A stretch of 64,000 bases of DNA from Diphasiastrum complanatum. Its lineage: Eukaryota > Streptophyta > Lycopodiopsida > Lycopodiales > Lycopodiaceae. The notes beneath the pieces are model-generated. The model was not told where the DNA came from. It made no database searches and was given only the letters and a program-made list of their open reading frames with translations. Positions within the stretch are counted from its first letter, which is position 1. Each line of letters begins with the position of its first letter. Positions 10,073 through 20,144 of this stretch are shown here, in pieces. Location of the stretch: the NCBI GenBank assembly GCA_029204225.1, contig CM055097.1, positions 124,001-188,000 on the forward strand, written 5' to 3'. Both the position numbers and the translations under genes were made by a program.

Positions 10073-11060
10073 ATACCGTGAAGTAGGATGCTCCCCCTAT
10101 AGACTGAGTCCGCACAGGACCACATAAGTCTGTATGAACAAGCCCCAAGATCTCCTTGGCTCTATATGCTCCATCCTTAGGAAACTGCATACGATGATGC
10201 TTGCCCATAACACATCCTTCACAGATTTTTTCCGAAGATACAATATAAGGTAATCCTCTTGCCATGTTATTGTCTTTTAGAACCTGTAAGCTTTTATAGT
10301 TCAAATGTCCAAACTTTTCATGCCATATCCTGCTCTCCATGCTATCAGAAGCTGCACAAACCTGATGATCCAATGTAGATGCATCAAGTTTATAAAGTTG
10401 ACCTTCCAAATATCTTGTGACCACAACTTTGTAACCTTTGTTTTTGTCTTTGATAAGACACTTCTGATCATCAAACTTTGCTTTCATATTCTGTTTAGTG
10501 ATAGCAGAAACTGAAAGTAAATTCTTCTTTAAACCTAGAACATAGAGAACATTCTTAATTTCTCCTATATCCCCTGAAGGTAAATGTACTCTCACTGTAC
10601 CTCGGCCTTTGATGTCGTAAGAAGAATTGTCTCCAACCTTGACATGTGAATTTACACCAGTGTCATCAAACTGTGTAAACCACTCACGATGTGGTGTCAT
10701 ATGTTGCGTTGCTCCAAAATCAATGTACCAACAATCGTTAGAGTTCTCTGATGTTGAAGCTGAGAATAACTCATAGCATCCCACAGCTTCACTTTTGTCT
10801 TCGTCTTCAATGAAGTTGCCTGACTGCTTCTTCTTGTCCTGGATAGCCTTCTTTTTCCTGCACTCAAACGCAAAGTGACCATATTTACCACAAAAGTTAC
10901 AATTCCCATTTCTCTTTGGATTGGACTTCGAACTGTCTCCTTTTTCCGAATTGTCCTTGCTTTCTTGCTTCTGATCCTTTTTACCTCCTTTCTTCTTGCC
11001 CTTCTTACCTTGATTCTTGGTAAAGAAACCCAGCTCCTTGAAATCTTCCCTAGACATCAA
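9990..11060 (-). pseudogene. gag-pol: Copia A Gag C-terminus, protease, integrase N-terminus
   Basis: Minus strand. A Lys-rich stretch leads to the zinc knuckle CNFCGKYGHFAFEC (Gag nucleocapsid), then copia protease WYIDFGATQHMT, where the usual catalytic D-S-G is D-F-G. Next the GAG-pre-integrase zinc segment (RIWHEKFGHLNYKSLQVL, CEGCVMGKHHRMQF) and integrase start (GLVHTDLCGPVRTQ with the first catalytic Asp; FTVFVDDLSRKVWIYLL). The frame is lost at the 73-bp duplication and resumes in the neighbouring ORF. Its Gag N-terminus lies at 11691-12276, separated by an inverted foreign copia fragment. The D-to-F change at the protease Ser position and the broken frame make it inactive. Confidence 0.88.
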
Positions 11061-11063
11061 GTT

Positions 11064-11160
11064 AATAATTTGTCTAGCTCTTCACGACTAATAATTTGTC
11101 TAGTTGTTCGCGACTAATTATTTGTCTAGCTGTTCGCGATTGATTATTTGTCTGATGTTT
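11064..11160. repeat. 26-bp tandem repeat
   Basis: Units start at 11064, 11090, 11116 and 11142, exactly 26 bases apart: AATAATTTGTCTAG followed by a variable CTCTTCACGACT-type half. It lies at the junction between copia A and the oppositely oriented copia fragment. Confidence 0.9.
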
Positions 11161-11690
11161 CGATGCTTAATGTTTGGCTACGTGATTTTTATCACTGTTG
11201 TTTTGTTTGAAATTGATAGGCATAGTCATGCACGAGGAAAGAGGAAGATAGCTTATTCCGCTGCGCTTCGAATACTTTTCATTCGAGTTCGTTTCTTTTC
11301 GAGTTCGTGTCTTTTCAAGTTCGTTTCTTTTCGAGTTATCTTCACACCTCTTTCCAATATGGTATCAGAGCTATTTCTATAGCCTGATAAGCTTCCACAG
11401 AAACAAGACTCTACTAGCCGATAGAGTAATTGTCTTCTTGTTGTGTAATTTAGCACCAGATTCTTTTACTTAAATCATTGATAGTTACTGCTATCACCTA
11501 GACTAATCTTCCACATGGATTCCCAAGGGACAATCATGGACAAGCTTGATGGAGCCAATTATCATCTGTGGAAATTCAAGATGAGAACCGTGCTAATGGC
11601 TAAGGAGTTGTATGACGTTGTTACAGGTGCAGAGGGGAAACCCAAAGCTGACAACGTAGCAATCTCCAGATGGAAGCTGAAGGATGGCAA
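11161..11690 (+). mobile_element. Second copia: LTR end, primer site, gag start (plus)
   Basis: A plus-strand copia 5' end lodged in copia A. A TTCGAGTTCGTTTCTTTT-type repeat (about four units, 11277-11338) ends in CCAATA, followed by the iMet primer site TGGTATCAGAGC at 11361-11372. From 11515 the frame MDSQGTIMDKLDGANYHLWK, then MRTVLMAKELYDVVTG, is the N-terminal copia gag domain (UBN2/DUF4219 type). It ends abruptly at about 11690, where copia A gag resumes in the opposite direction. Its remaining body is absent. The upstream limit of the LTR is not defined. Confidence 0.75.
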
Positions 11691-12276
11691 AGCATTTGTG
11701 CTAATCTTCGTAACTCTTCTTGAAGTAGCAAACCATTCACGTCGTCGAATGTCGACGATCTCTCCCTCAAACTCAGTGTCATAACAAAGTTTTGATACTG
11801 AAATGGTAAGCTATTCAAAACAATTTGTACAAGAGTATTGTCAAGTACAATTTCCCCTATAGAAAACAACTGATCTCTTAGATCCTTCACCCTGGTAATA
11901 AAATCCGTAATGGATTCTTCTGATTTTTCAAGGTATGAAGTTTATTATTCAAGAACAAAGCTCAAGATTTACTCACCGTTTCATATGTATTTCTAAGAAT
12001 ATCCCATGCATCCTTAGGCCCGACTGCATTCCTGATCAGAGGAATAACCTTATGCTTCACGGATAAGTTGATGATATGATGCGCACATTGCACCCACTTC
12101 TCAAATGTCCTTCTATCTTGATCATTGAGACCATGAGCCATCACCTCTTGGCCCATGACAATTTCCCAATAATCTTTGTCCTGAAATATATTCTGAAGTT
12201 TGAACTTCCACAAGCTGTAGTTAGATCCATCTAACTTGCTTGATTCCGGTAAAACGTATTCATGCAGACTTCCCAT
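11691..12276 (-). pseudogene. gag: Copia A Gag N-terminal half
   Basis: Starts MGSLHEYVLPESSKLDGSNY at 12276, with the classic SLWKFKLQNIF motif of copia Gag, then DAWDILRNTYETVSKS. A frame break near 11960 leads to a second stretch (about 11701-11890) with MKDLRDQLFSIGEIVLDNTL and LNSLPFQYQNFVMTLS, the middle of Gag, ending at EELRR where the plus-strand copia fragment begins. The zinc knuckle follows further left at 10900. The start fits because the leader and primer site lie upstream at 12277-13036. Confidence 0.82.
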
Positions 12277-13024
12277 CTTTGTCGTACAAAAATAATAGGA
12301 TTTTTACTAGGGATATGACTGCATGCAACAATCTATTAATTGTCACCTTCCCTGGATACCACCTGTCCAAATATTGCTTACCTCAAATTTGCCTGTCTGT
12401 TGTCCCAGATAGAAATTGTCTGGTTCTGACCTGAATCTGATTTGACCTCCCTCAGATAACACCTATCTGATCTTTGCCTGTACTAAATAGAACCGGTCTG
12501 GTTTTGACCTGTCCAGGTTTTGCCGCCCTCAGATAACACCTATCTTATTGCTACTTGTCCCAGATAGAACCTGTCTGATTCTGATCTTACCTGTCCAGAT
12601 TCTGCCGCCCTCAGATAACACCTATCTGATTGCTACATGTCCCGGATAGAACCTGTCTGGTTCTAATAGGCCTATCTAGATTCTATTGCCCTCAGATAAC
12701 ACCTATCTGATTGTTGCCTGTCCTCAGATGACACTGATCTCAGTTGTTGCCTCCTTTGCTGTAGATATGACCTACACCAATTGTTGCCTGCCTGCGCCAA
12801 ATACTGCCGCCCTTAGGTAATACCTCTATCCTGAAAATTGCCTCAAGTAAACCTGCAACAAAACCTGTCTGTCCTCAGAAGTCACCTGCAACAAGTACTA
12901 CCGCCCTCAAAAGTACCTTCTCCAGCTGCTACTGCCCTCAGGTAAAGCCTACAACAGTTGCTGCCTTCACCATATGTGACCTGCACCAACACCTTATTTC
13001 GTAGATCCTAATCTTAGGAACCTT
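12277..13024 (-). other. Copia A leader
   Basis: About 750 bases without an ORF between primer site and gag. Most of it consists of CCTCAG-, CCTGTC- and AGATA-rich near-repeats; see the separate repeat entry. Confidence 0.65.
12400..12720. repeat. About 80-bp tandem repeat in copia A leader
   Basis: The word CCTCAGATAACACCTATCTG recurs at about 12450, 12527, 12609 and 12690 (spacing 77, 82, 81). Between copies come GTCCCAGATAGAACCTGTCT-type words. AGATA...TATCT within the unit is self-complementary. Confidence 0.85.
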
Positions 13025-13036
13025 GCTCTGATACCA
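13025..13036 (-). promoter_or_regulatory. Primer binding site of copia A
   Basis: Minus strand TGGTATCAGAGC, directly following the LTR end TTCTATCA; iMet tRNA type. Confidence 0.9.
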
Positions 13037-13370
13037 TGATAGAATTCACAAATCGGAGTAGACTAATCTTATTAGTACTCACGCAAAACATCAATCACAA
13101 TCTAAAGAAGAGAGACTGCAAGAAGCTATGCTTCATAAACTGAAAACTGAGATGACAATGGAGGAGGGCACCCATCTGCTCTTATAGAGACTGCCCATAC
13201 TCAAAAGCAAAAGCTATCCTTCTACAATAGCAATTGGAATGCTAATTATGAAGTCTTAACAATAGAAATCTATGCTATCTTAGTTAAAATAGATTTCTAT
13301 ACTATTCTAACAAAATTCGTACTAACTTAGGTACCTATACTAAAGATAGAAATAGGCCTTCTAGCACGCA
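13037..13370 (-). repeat. Copia A 5' LTR, first ~43 bases missing
   Basis: Minus strand, ends GAATTCTATCA before the primer site. It matches the 3' LTR until TGCGTGCTAG at 13370; the TGTTATG... start seen at 8727 is absent. At 13371 the integrase frame of chromovirus C begins, so copia A lies within C, but its outer LTR end was lost. Confidence 0.8.
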
Positions 13371-13759
13371 CTCTGCCAAACATAAATGCTGATCCCAATC
13401 CTTCCCGGAAGGAGAAACAAAATGTCGAAGGTAATCCTCAAGGATCTGATTAAGGACCTCGGTCTACCCATCAGCAGTAGAATGATATGCAGTGCCCATT
13501 AGAAGCTGTACATCCAAAATACGCATAAGCTCTATCCAGAATGTAGATGTAAACTTACTATCCCGATCAAATAAAGTAGTATGCCCTGACGTAAAAGGGA
13601 AGCAATTTGGAGCTGAACCTCATCACGTTCATCTTTAGACATACGATATGGAGCACAAGAAGGTGGGGTAGCACCAGGAATAAGATCAATATGGTGGGTG
13701 ACATCTCGTAATGGTGGCAGAGATGTAGGTTCTGAAAAGACAACAGAATACTGATGCAA
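13371..13759 (-). pseudogene. pol: Chromovirus C pol: RT start fused to integrase core
   Basis: Minus strand. At 13759 the RT N-terminal linker reads MHQYSVVFSEPTSLPPLRDV, IDLIPGATPP, LLRQGI (to about 13590). It then jumps into the integrase catalytic core: LFDRDSKFTSTFW (second Asp), TAYHSTADG, TEVLNQILEDYLRHF (catalytic Glu), KDWDQHLCLAE, ending at 13371 where the copia A LTR starts. RT, RNase H and integrase zinc finger are deleted between. An in-frame TAG interrupts ADG*TEV. The 3' part of C is not found beyond copia A. Confidence 0.82.
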
Positions 13760-13831
13760 TCACCTGAGGAAGAGGACCCATGGTTGGAGCAGGAGGAGCA
13801 ACAACTGATGTACTCTGAATGATAAAAAGAG

Positions 13832-14949
13832 CTACACCCTAAGCCTTTGGCAGGCTACGCATAAACTGCTTCCCGGTAACCAACTAATAGTCACCCTGGG
13901 AATCGATACCAGAAAGTAAATGATTCCGACCAACAAGATCCACTGCAACAGTACCAAGTGATGGAAACCAATCTGCACCAAGAATAATGTGCGCTCCGAA
14001 GAAATAATATAGAAATCTGCATGTCCAGAGAAGTCACCAATGCTATAGTCCAAGTCCTGAAACATCTGAGAGCTGATAAAAGTATGTGAACTAGCAACCT
14101 TGACACTGAGAGACTGTGTAGCAGAAATAGGTGTAGCACGAATCCTGGTGGAAATGTAACTGCTAATAAATGAGTGTGTACTGCCAGTATCCACCAAAGC
14201 AATATATTCTCGCCCCAAAATGCGAACACGTAACCGAATAGAACGAGGACCAGGACGCCCAGCCCAAGTAGCATAAGCAAGTTGCACATGGCAAGCGGCA
14301 GAAGCAGGATCATCAAGAAGCGGGTCAACCGGCTCATCAACAGAATGTGGGTCAGGAGTATCAAGAATTTGGAGATAAACATCAGAATCATCAGGAGTAA
14401 GAGCCTCATGGTAAAAAACAGCGGTAGGAGGACCAGGAGACTGTCGGCAATCACGGGCTAGATGATCTGGACTCTTACAGCGAAAACAGAGGCGCTTCTG
14501 CTGAATCTTAGCGAACTCTGCGGCTGAATAACGGCGAACAAAGGCAGGCAGTGGAAAGAGAGCGAGAAAAACTAGAAAAGTGGACAACTCAGGATACTTA
14601 TGCTGCAGGGTAGTAGCCAAGGAGATAGCATCTGAGAGAGTAGGAGGCTGAAAAGAGGAAACATCATATCTTAAGGAGCCTCTAAGACCAGCAATAAAAC
14701 GTGAAATAAGCTCTGTAGGATGAAGATCAATAAAAAGGTAGGAAATTTCAGTAAACTGATCAATATAAGCAGTCAATTTACTAGTATGGCGAAGGCTACG
14801 AAACAGATCATGTTGGAGAACCAACCACTGTGGGTCAATCATAGCCATACAAAAATCATGATGAAAAGTAGGCCATATATGTAATCCCTCACGAGTAGGC
14901 TCAAAGCAATAGACACGCCACCAAGTCTGAGCTCGACCGGGCAGAGTTG
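13832..14949 (-). pseudogene. gag: Chromovirus C Gag C-half and protease
   Basis: Minus strand frame entered in mid-Gag: LHSTLPGRAQTWWRVY, then FHHDFCMAMIDPQWLV and LFRSLRHTSKLTAYIDQF. The zinc knuckle is CFRCKSPDHLARDC (note DH in place of GH). Protease follows: EYIALVDTGSTHSFIS with an intact D-T-G, and later VQIGFHHLVLL, where the frame drifts. The Gag N-terminus, leader and 5' LTR are missing because the sequence is cut at 14949 by the 3' half of chromovirus A. The protease active site is intact but no linked RT remains. Confidence 0.85.
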
Positions 14950-16687
14950 AATGCAAGAGTTTGACATGTCTATCAGATATAAACGTGGAAAATTCAATAT
15001 AGTAGCAGATGCCCTTAGCAGAATGCCTATGATAAACGAGCTGAGTTTTACTCAGATTCGTAATGAGTTACTCGAATCCTTGAGAGGGAAATGCCAGCAT
15101 GATGCATTATTCTCTACTATCTGGAACTCAGTCCAGAGCAGACAGTTACAGACTCTAGAACCAGTTCCCAGGGCTGGTGCCAGTTCATCCAAGAATACGG
15201 CAGCTTCCGTTGAGGATGATGACGAGTCCGAGTATACGTCATCAGATGACGTTGAGGATTCTGAGCCTGTATTACCCAAGCAAACCCCAGTGGTTGAGGG
15301 TCAGTTGACTCAAGGATTTGAATGGAAACAATATTCCATTCAGGATGAGTACTTGCTCTATAGAGATAGAGTATGTGTCCCCAATTCAGAGGATTATAGG
15401 CAGCAGGTCCTATATGAATGTCATGACAATCCTAGTGCGGGACACCCAGGCATACAGAAGACCTATGAGCTTCTTCGTAGGCAATTTTTCTGGCCCAGTA
15501 TGAAAAAGGACGTCCACCAGTATGTAACCAGTTGCCAAAAATGTCAAGTAAATAAAGCAGAGCGTTTAAAGGTAGGAGGGTTGTTGCATCCCGTAGAAAT
15601 ACCAGCTGGTAAATGGGAGAGTATCTCCGTGGATTTTATAGTAGGCATGCCTAAAACCCAAAAGGGTAATGACGCTATATGGGTCACAGTTGACCGTCTG
15701 ACCAAAATGGCTCATTTCATTCCGACCAAAACAACCGTTAGAGCTCCAGAGTTAGCGAGGTTGTTTGTAGACGGGCTATTTAAATTATACGGTCTACCTT
15801 CCGGCATCGTCAGCGACCGGGACAGTAAGTTTACTGGAAATTTTTGGAGGGCAATATTCCATCATCTCCATACTAAACTTAATATGAGTACCACTGACCA
15901 TCCACAGACGGACGGTCAAACAGAAAGGGTAAATCAAGTGCTGGAGGATATGCTTCGTGCATACGTCAGCAAGAGGCAGACTAATTGGGAGGAGTATCTC
16001 TCGATATTAGAGTTTGCTTACAACAGTACCAAACATTCAGCTACGGGATACAACCCATTTATGCTGATGTACGGTTTTCAACCACGCTCACCCACAACTG
16101 TAGGGTTTAAACAAGAAAAAGTTGAAGCAGCCAGAAACTTTTTAGAGGACCTAAACCAGATGATAGAACATGCTAAGCGTAGCATTAGGCAGTCCCAGGA
16201 TCGAGCCAGGCATTATGCAGATCCACACAGACGGGATGTGCAGTTCTCCACTGGTGAGAAAGTCTACTTGAGAGTCCTAGTTGACTCTAAAACCCTCAAA
16301 TCAGGAGTGTGTGCTAAGTTGTCTCCAAGGTATTGTGGTCCCTTTACCATCAGTAGGAGACTAGGCAAGGTCACCTATGAACTAGAACTCCCACAGAGCA
16401 GTAAGGTTTTTCCAGTCTTTCATGTAAGTCAGTTACGAAAAGCCTTAACCAGATCAGATAATCTGGTAGGGGACAGTGTACTAGTTCTCCCATTGGATCC
16501 TCAACAACCTCCACATGAACCAGAGGAGATTCTTGATAGTAGAGAGACGCAGACTCGTCATACTCTATACCGAGAATATCTGGTTAAGTGGAATGATCAG
16601 CCTGTTGAGAATGCCACTTGGGAAAGAGGCAGCGTCCTTCGCAAGATTTTTCCAGACTTTGTCTTAGAGGACCAAGACGGTTCTTAA
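14950..16687 (+). pseudogene. pol: Chromovirus A pol, 3' half: integrase and chromodomain
   Basis: Open for 578 codons but headless. It begins with the last RNase H residues (QEFDMSIRYKRGKFNIVADA, LSR), so the frame is a continuation, not a start. Integrase: H-H-C-C zinc finger (HDNPSAGHPGIQKTYELLRR ... CQKCQ), DDE core with Asp in ISVDFIVGMP, Asp in IVSDRDSKFTG, Glu in GQTERVNQVLED. Then a GPY/F module (RYCGPFTISRRLGKVTYEL) and a chromodomain (REYLVKWNDQPVENATWERG) that would steer integration to marked chromatin. An acidic linker (SVEDDDESEYTSSDD) precedes the zinc finger. The stop at 16687 lies against the polypurine tract and LTR. The missing front is at 1583-5556 on the other strand. Confidence 0.92.
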
Positions 16688-16698
16688 GGGGGAGGGAG
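16685..16698 (+). promoter_or_regulatory. Polypurine tract of chromovirus A
   Basis: AAGGGGGAGGGAG directly before the TG of the 3' LTR; primes plus-strand DNA synthesis. It overlaps the pol stop codon. Confidence 0.88.
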
Positions 16699-17056
16699 TG
16701 TTACGAGCTCGTAACCAGTGCCGAACCCTAGAGAACACAGATAGGTCAGATACCACAGTCAGGGTCGTGTCCAGCGTACATGACCAACAGGGCAAGACAG
16801 TGTGAGTAGTGTGCCCCAGCACGGTCCATAGCCATGGCGGGCCTAACACAGCCTAGGGACCCTGTCAGCAGGATAGGGCCCCCGGTTGGGTCCCGACGTG
16901 CAGTCGGCCACGTTAGTGCCACGTGGCCGACATTTGGCAGTAGCATGCTACCAGTCCTCACACTGGGCTAGGAGGGGCTTACTCTATATCAGGGAGTAGG
17001 CAAGGTTGGGTGGATCAGTTAGTGTTCGCCCTACTGTGGTGTTAAGATCTATTACA
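16699..17056 (+). repeat. Chromovirus A 3' LTR (358 bp)
   Basis: TGTTACGAGCTC ... ATCTATTACA. Same length as 5199-5556; the five differences are all transitions. Followed at 17057-17061 by CATCG, the duplication also found outside the other LTR, and then by LINE RT codons. Confidence 0.93.
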
Positions 17057-18380
17057 CATCGGCATCTCAGATCATATTTGGAGTACCATTGGCGTGAAAC
17101 AGGGTTGTTCTCTATCTCCAACCCTGTTTGGGCTATATATCGACAAGCTTGAGAGAGTCATTGAAGGATGTGGTGGCATAGGTTGCAGACGAGTATCTTG
17201 ATTGCTATACTTTTATATGCTGATGACGTGGTTCTCTTATCTTCTACTAGAGAGGGATTACAGCGCAGCTCGACAGTCTTCATGCCTTCTGTAGTAGATG
17301 GGCACTGGAGGTTAACATATTGAAAACTAAAGTTATGGTTTTCAACACATCGAGAGCTTTTATGCAGCGCCAGGTACTCATCTTTGATAGGCAGCCCTTG
17401 GAGGTTGTATGTTCTTACACTTACCTTGGCGTACTTTTTATAGGCCCTATCTTTGGTATGCGACAGGCAGCTTCCGCCAGGCTTGGGAATGGTCATGCCT
17501 CCCTTGTCCAGTTAGAGCGTTTTTGTTTCAGACGGTTTATTCGGGTTGCCCCGAGTAAATGTCAGTTTTTTGATACTCTCGTTATCCCCATAGCCCTATA
17601 TGCAGCAGAGGTATGGTGTACGGGTCTTACATCATCTGATTGGGCCAGTATTTCACGACTGCAGGTTCTCATGCAATCTGGGATGGTACGGGCTAAGCCG
17701 TCTGTCCCACAATAGATTATACTGACAGAGTTCGCGGTTCCACCCATACAATTGTCCGCCATCTTCCAGCTTATCCTATATATTCAGCATATCATGATGC
17801 TACCCACAGATGAGCAGAGATACATACAGACGACACTTGCTTCATCACGACACCTTCATGACCAGGGGTATCGACTATCATGGTTCACTCAGGCCTCCCA
17901 GATACTGGACACACTTGGCATATCCATCGCAGACCTTCCATCAGGCACCCATGAGTATATCTGACGCTTTCTTTATAGAGCATATCTGAGACGGCGGACA
18001 TGGTAGGGAACGCTCGGGGTCAAACCCGACTATTACAGGGCACACTTTTTGGAGCTAGTTTCAAATCCAGATTTCCAGTTTTGCCACACTATCTCACCTT
18101 AGGACTATCTCATGGGCTCCGGTTTCTATTGGGCCAGTTCTGAATATCTTCACATGAGTTGGCTATTGAGACTGGACGCTTCCAGGGCACCCATGGGAGG
18201 AGCGGATTTGCCAATTGTGCTCATTAGCTATGGTCGAGTCAGAGGAGCATTTCTTATTCACATGTCCAGTTTACTACGAGATCAGAGGGCGATATCATTA
18301 CCTTTTTCGTCAGACACCAGCTACATTGCAGTCCCTTATCTCATATGGTCATTGGGCTCTACTTGGAGTGGGGACCCTTG
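17057..18380 (+). pseudogene. LINE ORF2, C-terminal half of RT to zinc knuckle
   Basis: Starts inside the 5-bp duplication with GISDHIWSTIGVKQGCSLSP (RT motif B), TLFGLYIDKLE, then in a shifted frame the catalytic LYADDVVLLS-type segment (about 17215), KTKVMVFNTS and PLEVVCSYTYLGVLF. Further on, FRRFIRVAPSK, IALYAAEVWCTGLTSSDW, and near 18230 EEHFLFTCPVYYEIRGRY, the Cys/His zinc segment that closes many plant LINEs. Several stops and frameshifts. Its upstream part is at 5557-6112 on the other strand. The 3' tail is not defined; no clear poly-A was seen. Confidence 0.85.
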
Positions 18381-18689
18381 ATCTATACAATTGACTTAAG
18401 AGTGGCATTTCAAGAAACGTTATGGTTCAAGAAGCATAGGTTACGGAAAGAGTCTCTTAACCTTTCATTTGCCTTCTCTCTTCCCATTGGCTTGGAAGGG
18501 CACTCTGCAGCCATCTACAAGAGGAGCTTGAAGACACCTACATTGGTTGGATCACGGAGGAGCACCTTTGTTTGGAACTTGGAGCTTGAAGGCACCTTGG
18601 AGCAAGGAGGTTCCTTGTAGGGCACTTGGAAGATCTTCGTGGGCACCATTCCCAAGCTTGAAGGGCAGCCTCAAATTTCTTGTAAATTT

Positions 18690-19140
18690 GGTACAAGAGA
18701 GGTGCTGAAAAATGTGTGGCCTTCACATGGGAATTCCATACAAGAGGTGCCGAAAATCGTGTGGCTGATGCATTATCTCTTATATTGTATCATATTTCTT
18801 TTGTGGTCATTGAAAATGACCTAATTGCTGAGATCAGACAAGCTCTACAAGAGGATCCTCATTGTAAGGACATTGTGAGAGGCAAATCTTGTTAGGAGGA
18901 GAGTTCTAGTCTCTTTGCTCACACTTACCTTAAATACCATAGAAGATGGTATGGTCAAGAGAAATGGCAAACTTCTCGTGCCAGCTTGTGGGGAGCTACG
19001 TAAGACGATTGTCCATTTATTTCATGATAGCCCTAGTGTAGGTCATCCTAGTGTAAATAAGGCCTATGAGCTGACCGTACGTAACTTTTGGTGGCCTAAG
19101 TTAAAAAGGATGTTTACAGTATGTGATGCACTATTTGAAA
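18690..19140 (+). pseudogene. pol: Gypsy D fragment: RNase H end and integrase zinc finger
   Basis: From about 18725 the frame reads RGAENRVADALSLILYHI, the RNase H/integrase boundary of gypsy, then IAEIRQALQEDPHCKDIV. After a shift it reads MVKRNGKLLVPACGELRKT, HLFHDSPSVGHPSVNKAYEL and VRNFWWPKLKRMFTVC, the H-H-C part of the integrase zinc finger. It ends before the DDE core. A short local duplication (ACAAGAG-GTGC/CGAAAA) lies at 18690-18760. The preceding 300 bases (18381-18690) hold CTTGAAGG/CACCTT-rich sequence with no recognised coding content. Confidence 0.72.
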
Positions 19141-20144
19141 GTGCCAGTTGTCCTGACACTTTGTCATATGCAAACTTCCAAACCGGGGTACATCCATCTA
19201 GAACCCTGTCATTTTTCTTGAGGCTAAACAACAACGTGTACTATTGATTTTCAACGGCTAATCAACAACCTTGACTTTCAAATCTTATAACAAAATCTAC
19301 CACATGACAAAACATGAACTTGGAAGTTGGATAGATTCAAGAACTTGAAGAAACAACTCTTCTCCAATTCAAAACAGATCTTTTGAGTAGAATTTATCTC
19401 ACTTGGTACCATATGAACAATCAACTATGACTTGGATGGTATCCAACAATTACATGACAACCACAACAAGCAATCACTTCGATTACTTATCAATATGAAG
19501 TAGTTCAAATAGACAAGAAAATTTCTACAACATAACCAATTCACTATGACTTGAATAGAAACCAAACCGATACAACATAGAATGTCGACCACACAGCTTG
19601 CCACACCTGTCACTTGTAACAACGAACTTATCATTTGCCACCATGATAAGAAACTGTGAAAATCATCCTCTTGAATATCGATTTACCTATATAGACTCAT
19701 AGCTTATACTTCTCATGCAACTCCCTCTTAAGGGTTTGCACCTTTGTCGATTCCGACCTCTACAAAACCTTGTCCAATCTTAAAACTTTTGAAGTTGACC
19801 TTCCTTCAGTATGCTTGTTGGTAGCCGCTTTTTGCAGTTTCCGCGTCACCATGAATGCTAATTGTCTTCCTCTAACATCTCCCTTGTTTCATGTAGTTTT
19901 TCCTAGCAAAAGACAAAAAACTAATTGCTATAGTTACTACCTATATTGGGTAAACACCCAAGATATATTTTGAAGTAACAAAACCAAATCCTATTCTAGT
20001 TGTAGTGCGCCCACCTATATGCATGACTAAAAAACGACTTATTATAAATAGTAATGACCCCTATAATAGCACGCAAGCATGGCCAATTTTACACTAACTA
20101 ACCTAGATGATAACATTAGGGCTACTAAAGTAAACATTAAATAT
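19141..20144. other. No gene recognised
   Basis: AT-rich sequence with only chance ORFs; no LTR, primer site or protein motif found on either strand. Confidence 0.5.

Noticed and set aside
13891-14454. Leucine-rich 187-codon minus-strand ORF that looks like a membrane protein
   Set aside because: It is the shadow frame of chromovirus C Gag-protease; the zinc knuckle and protease motifs are in the other frame.
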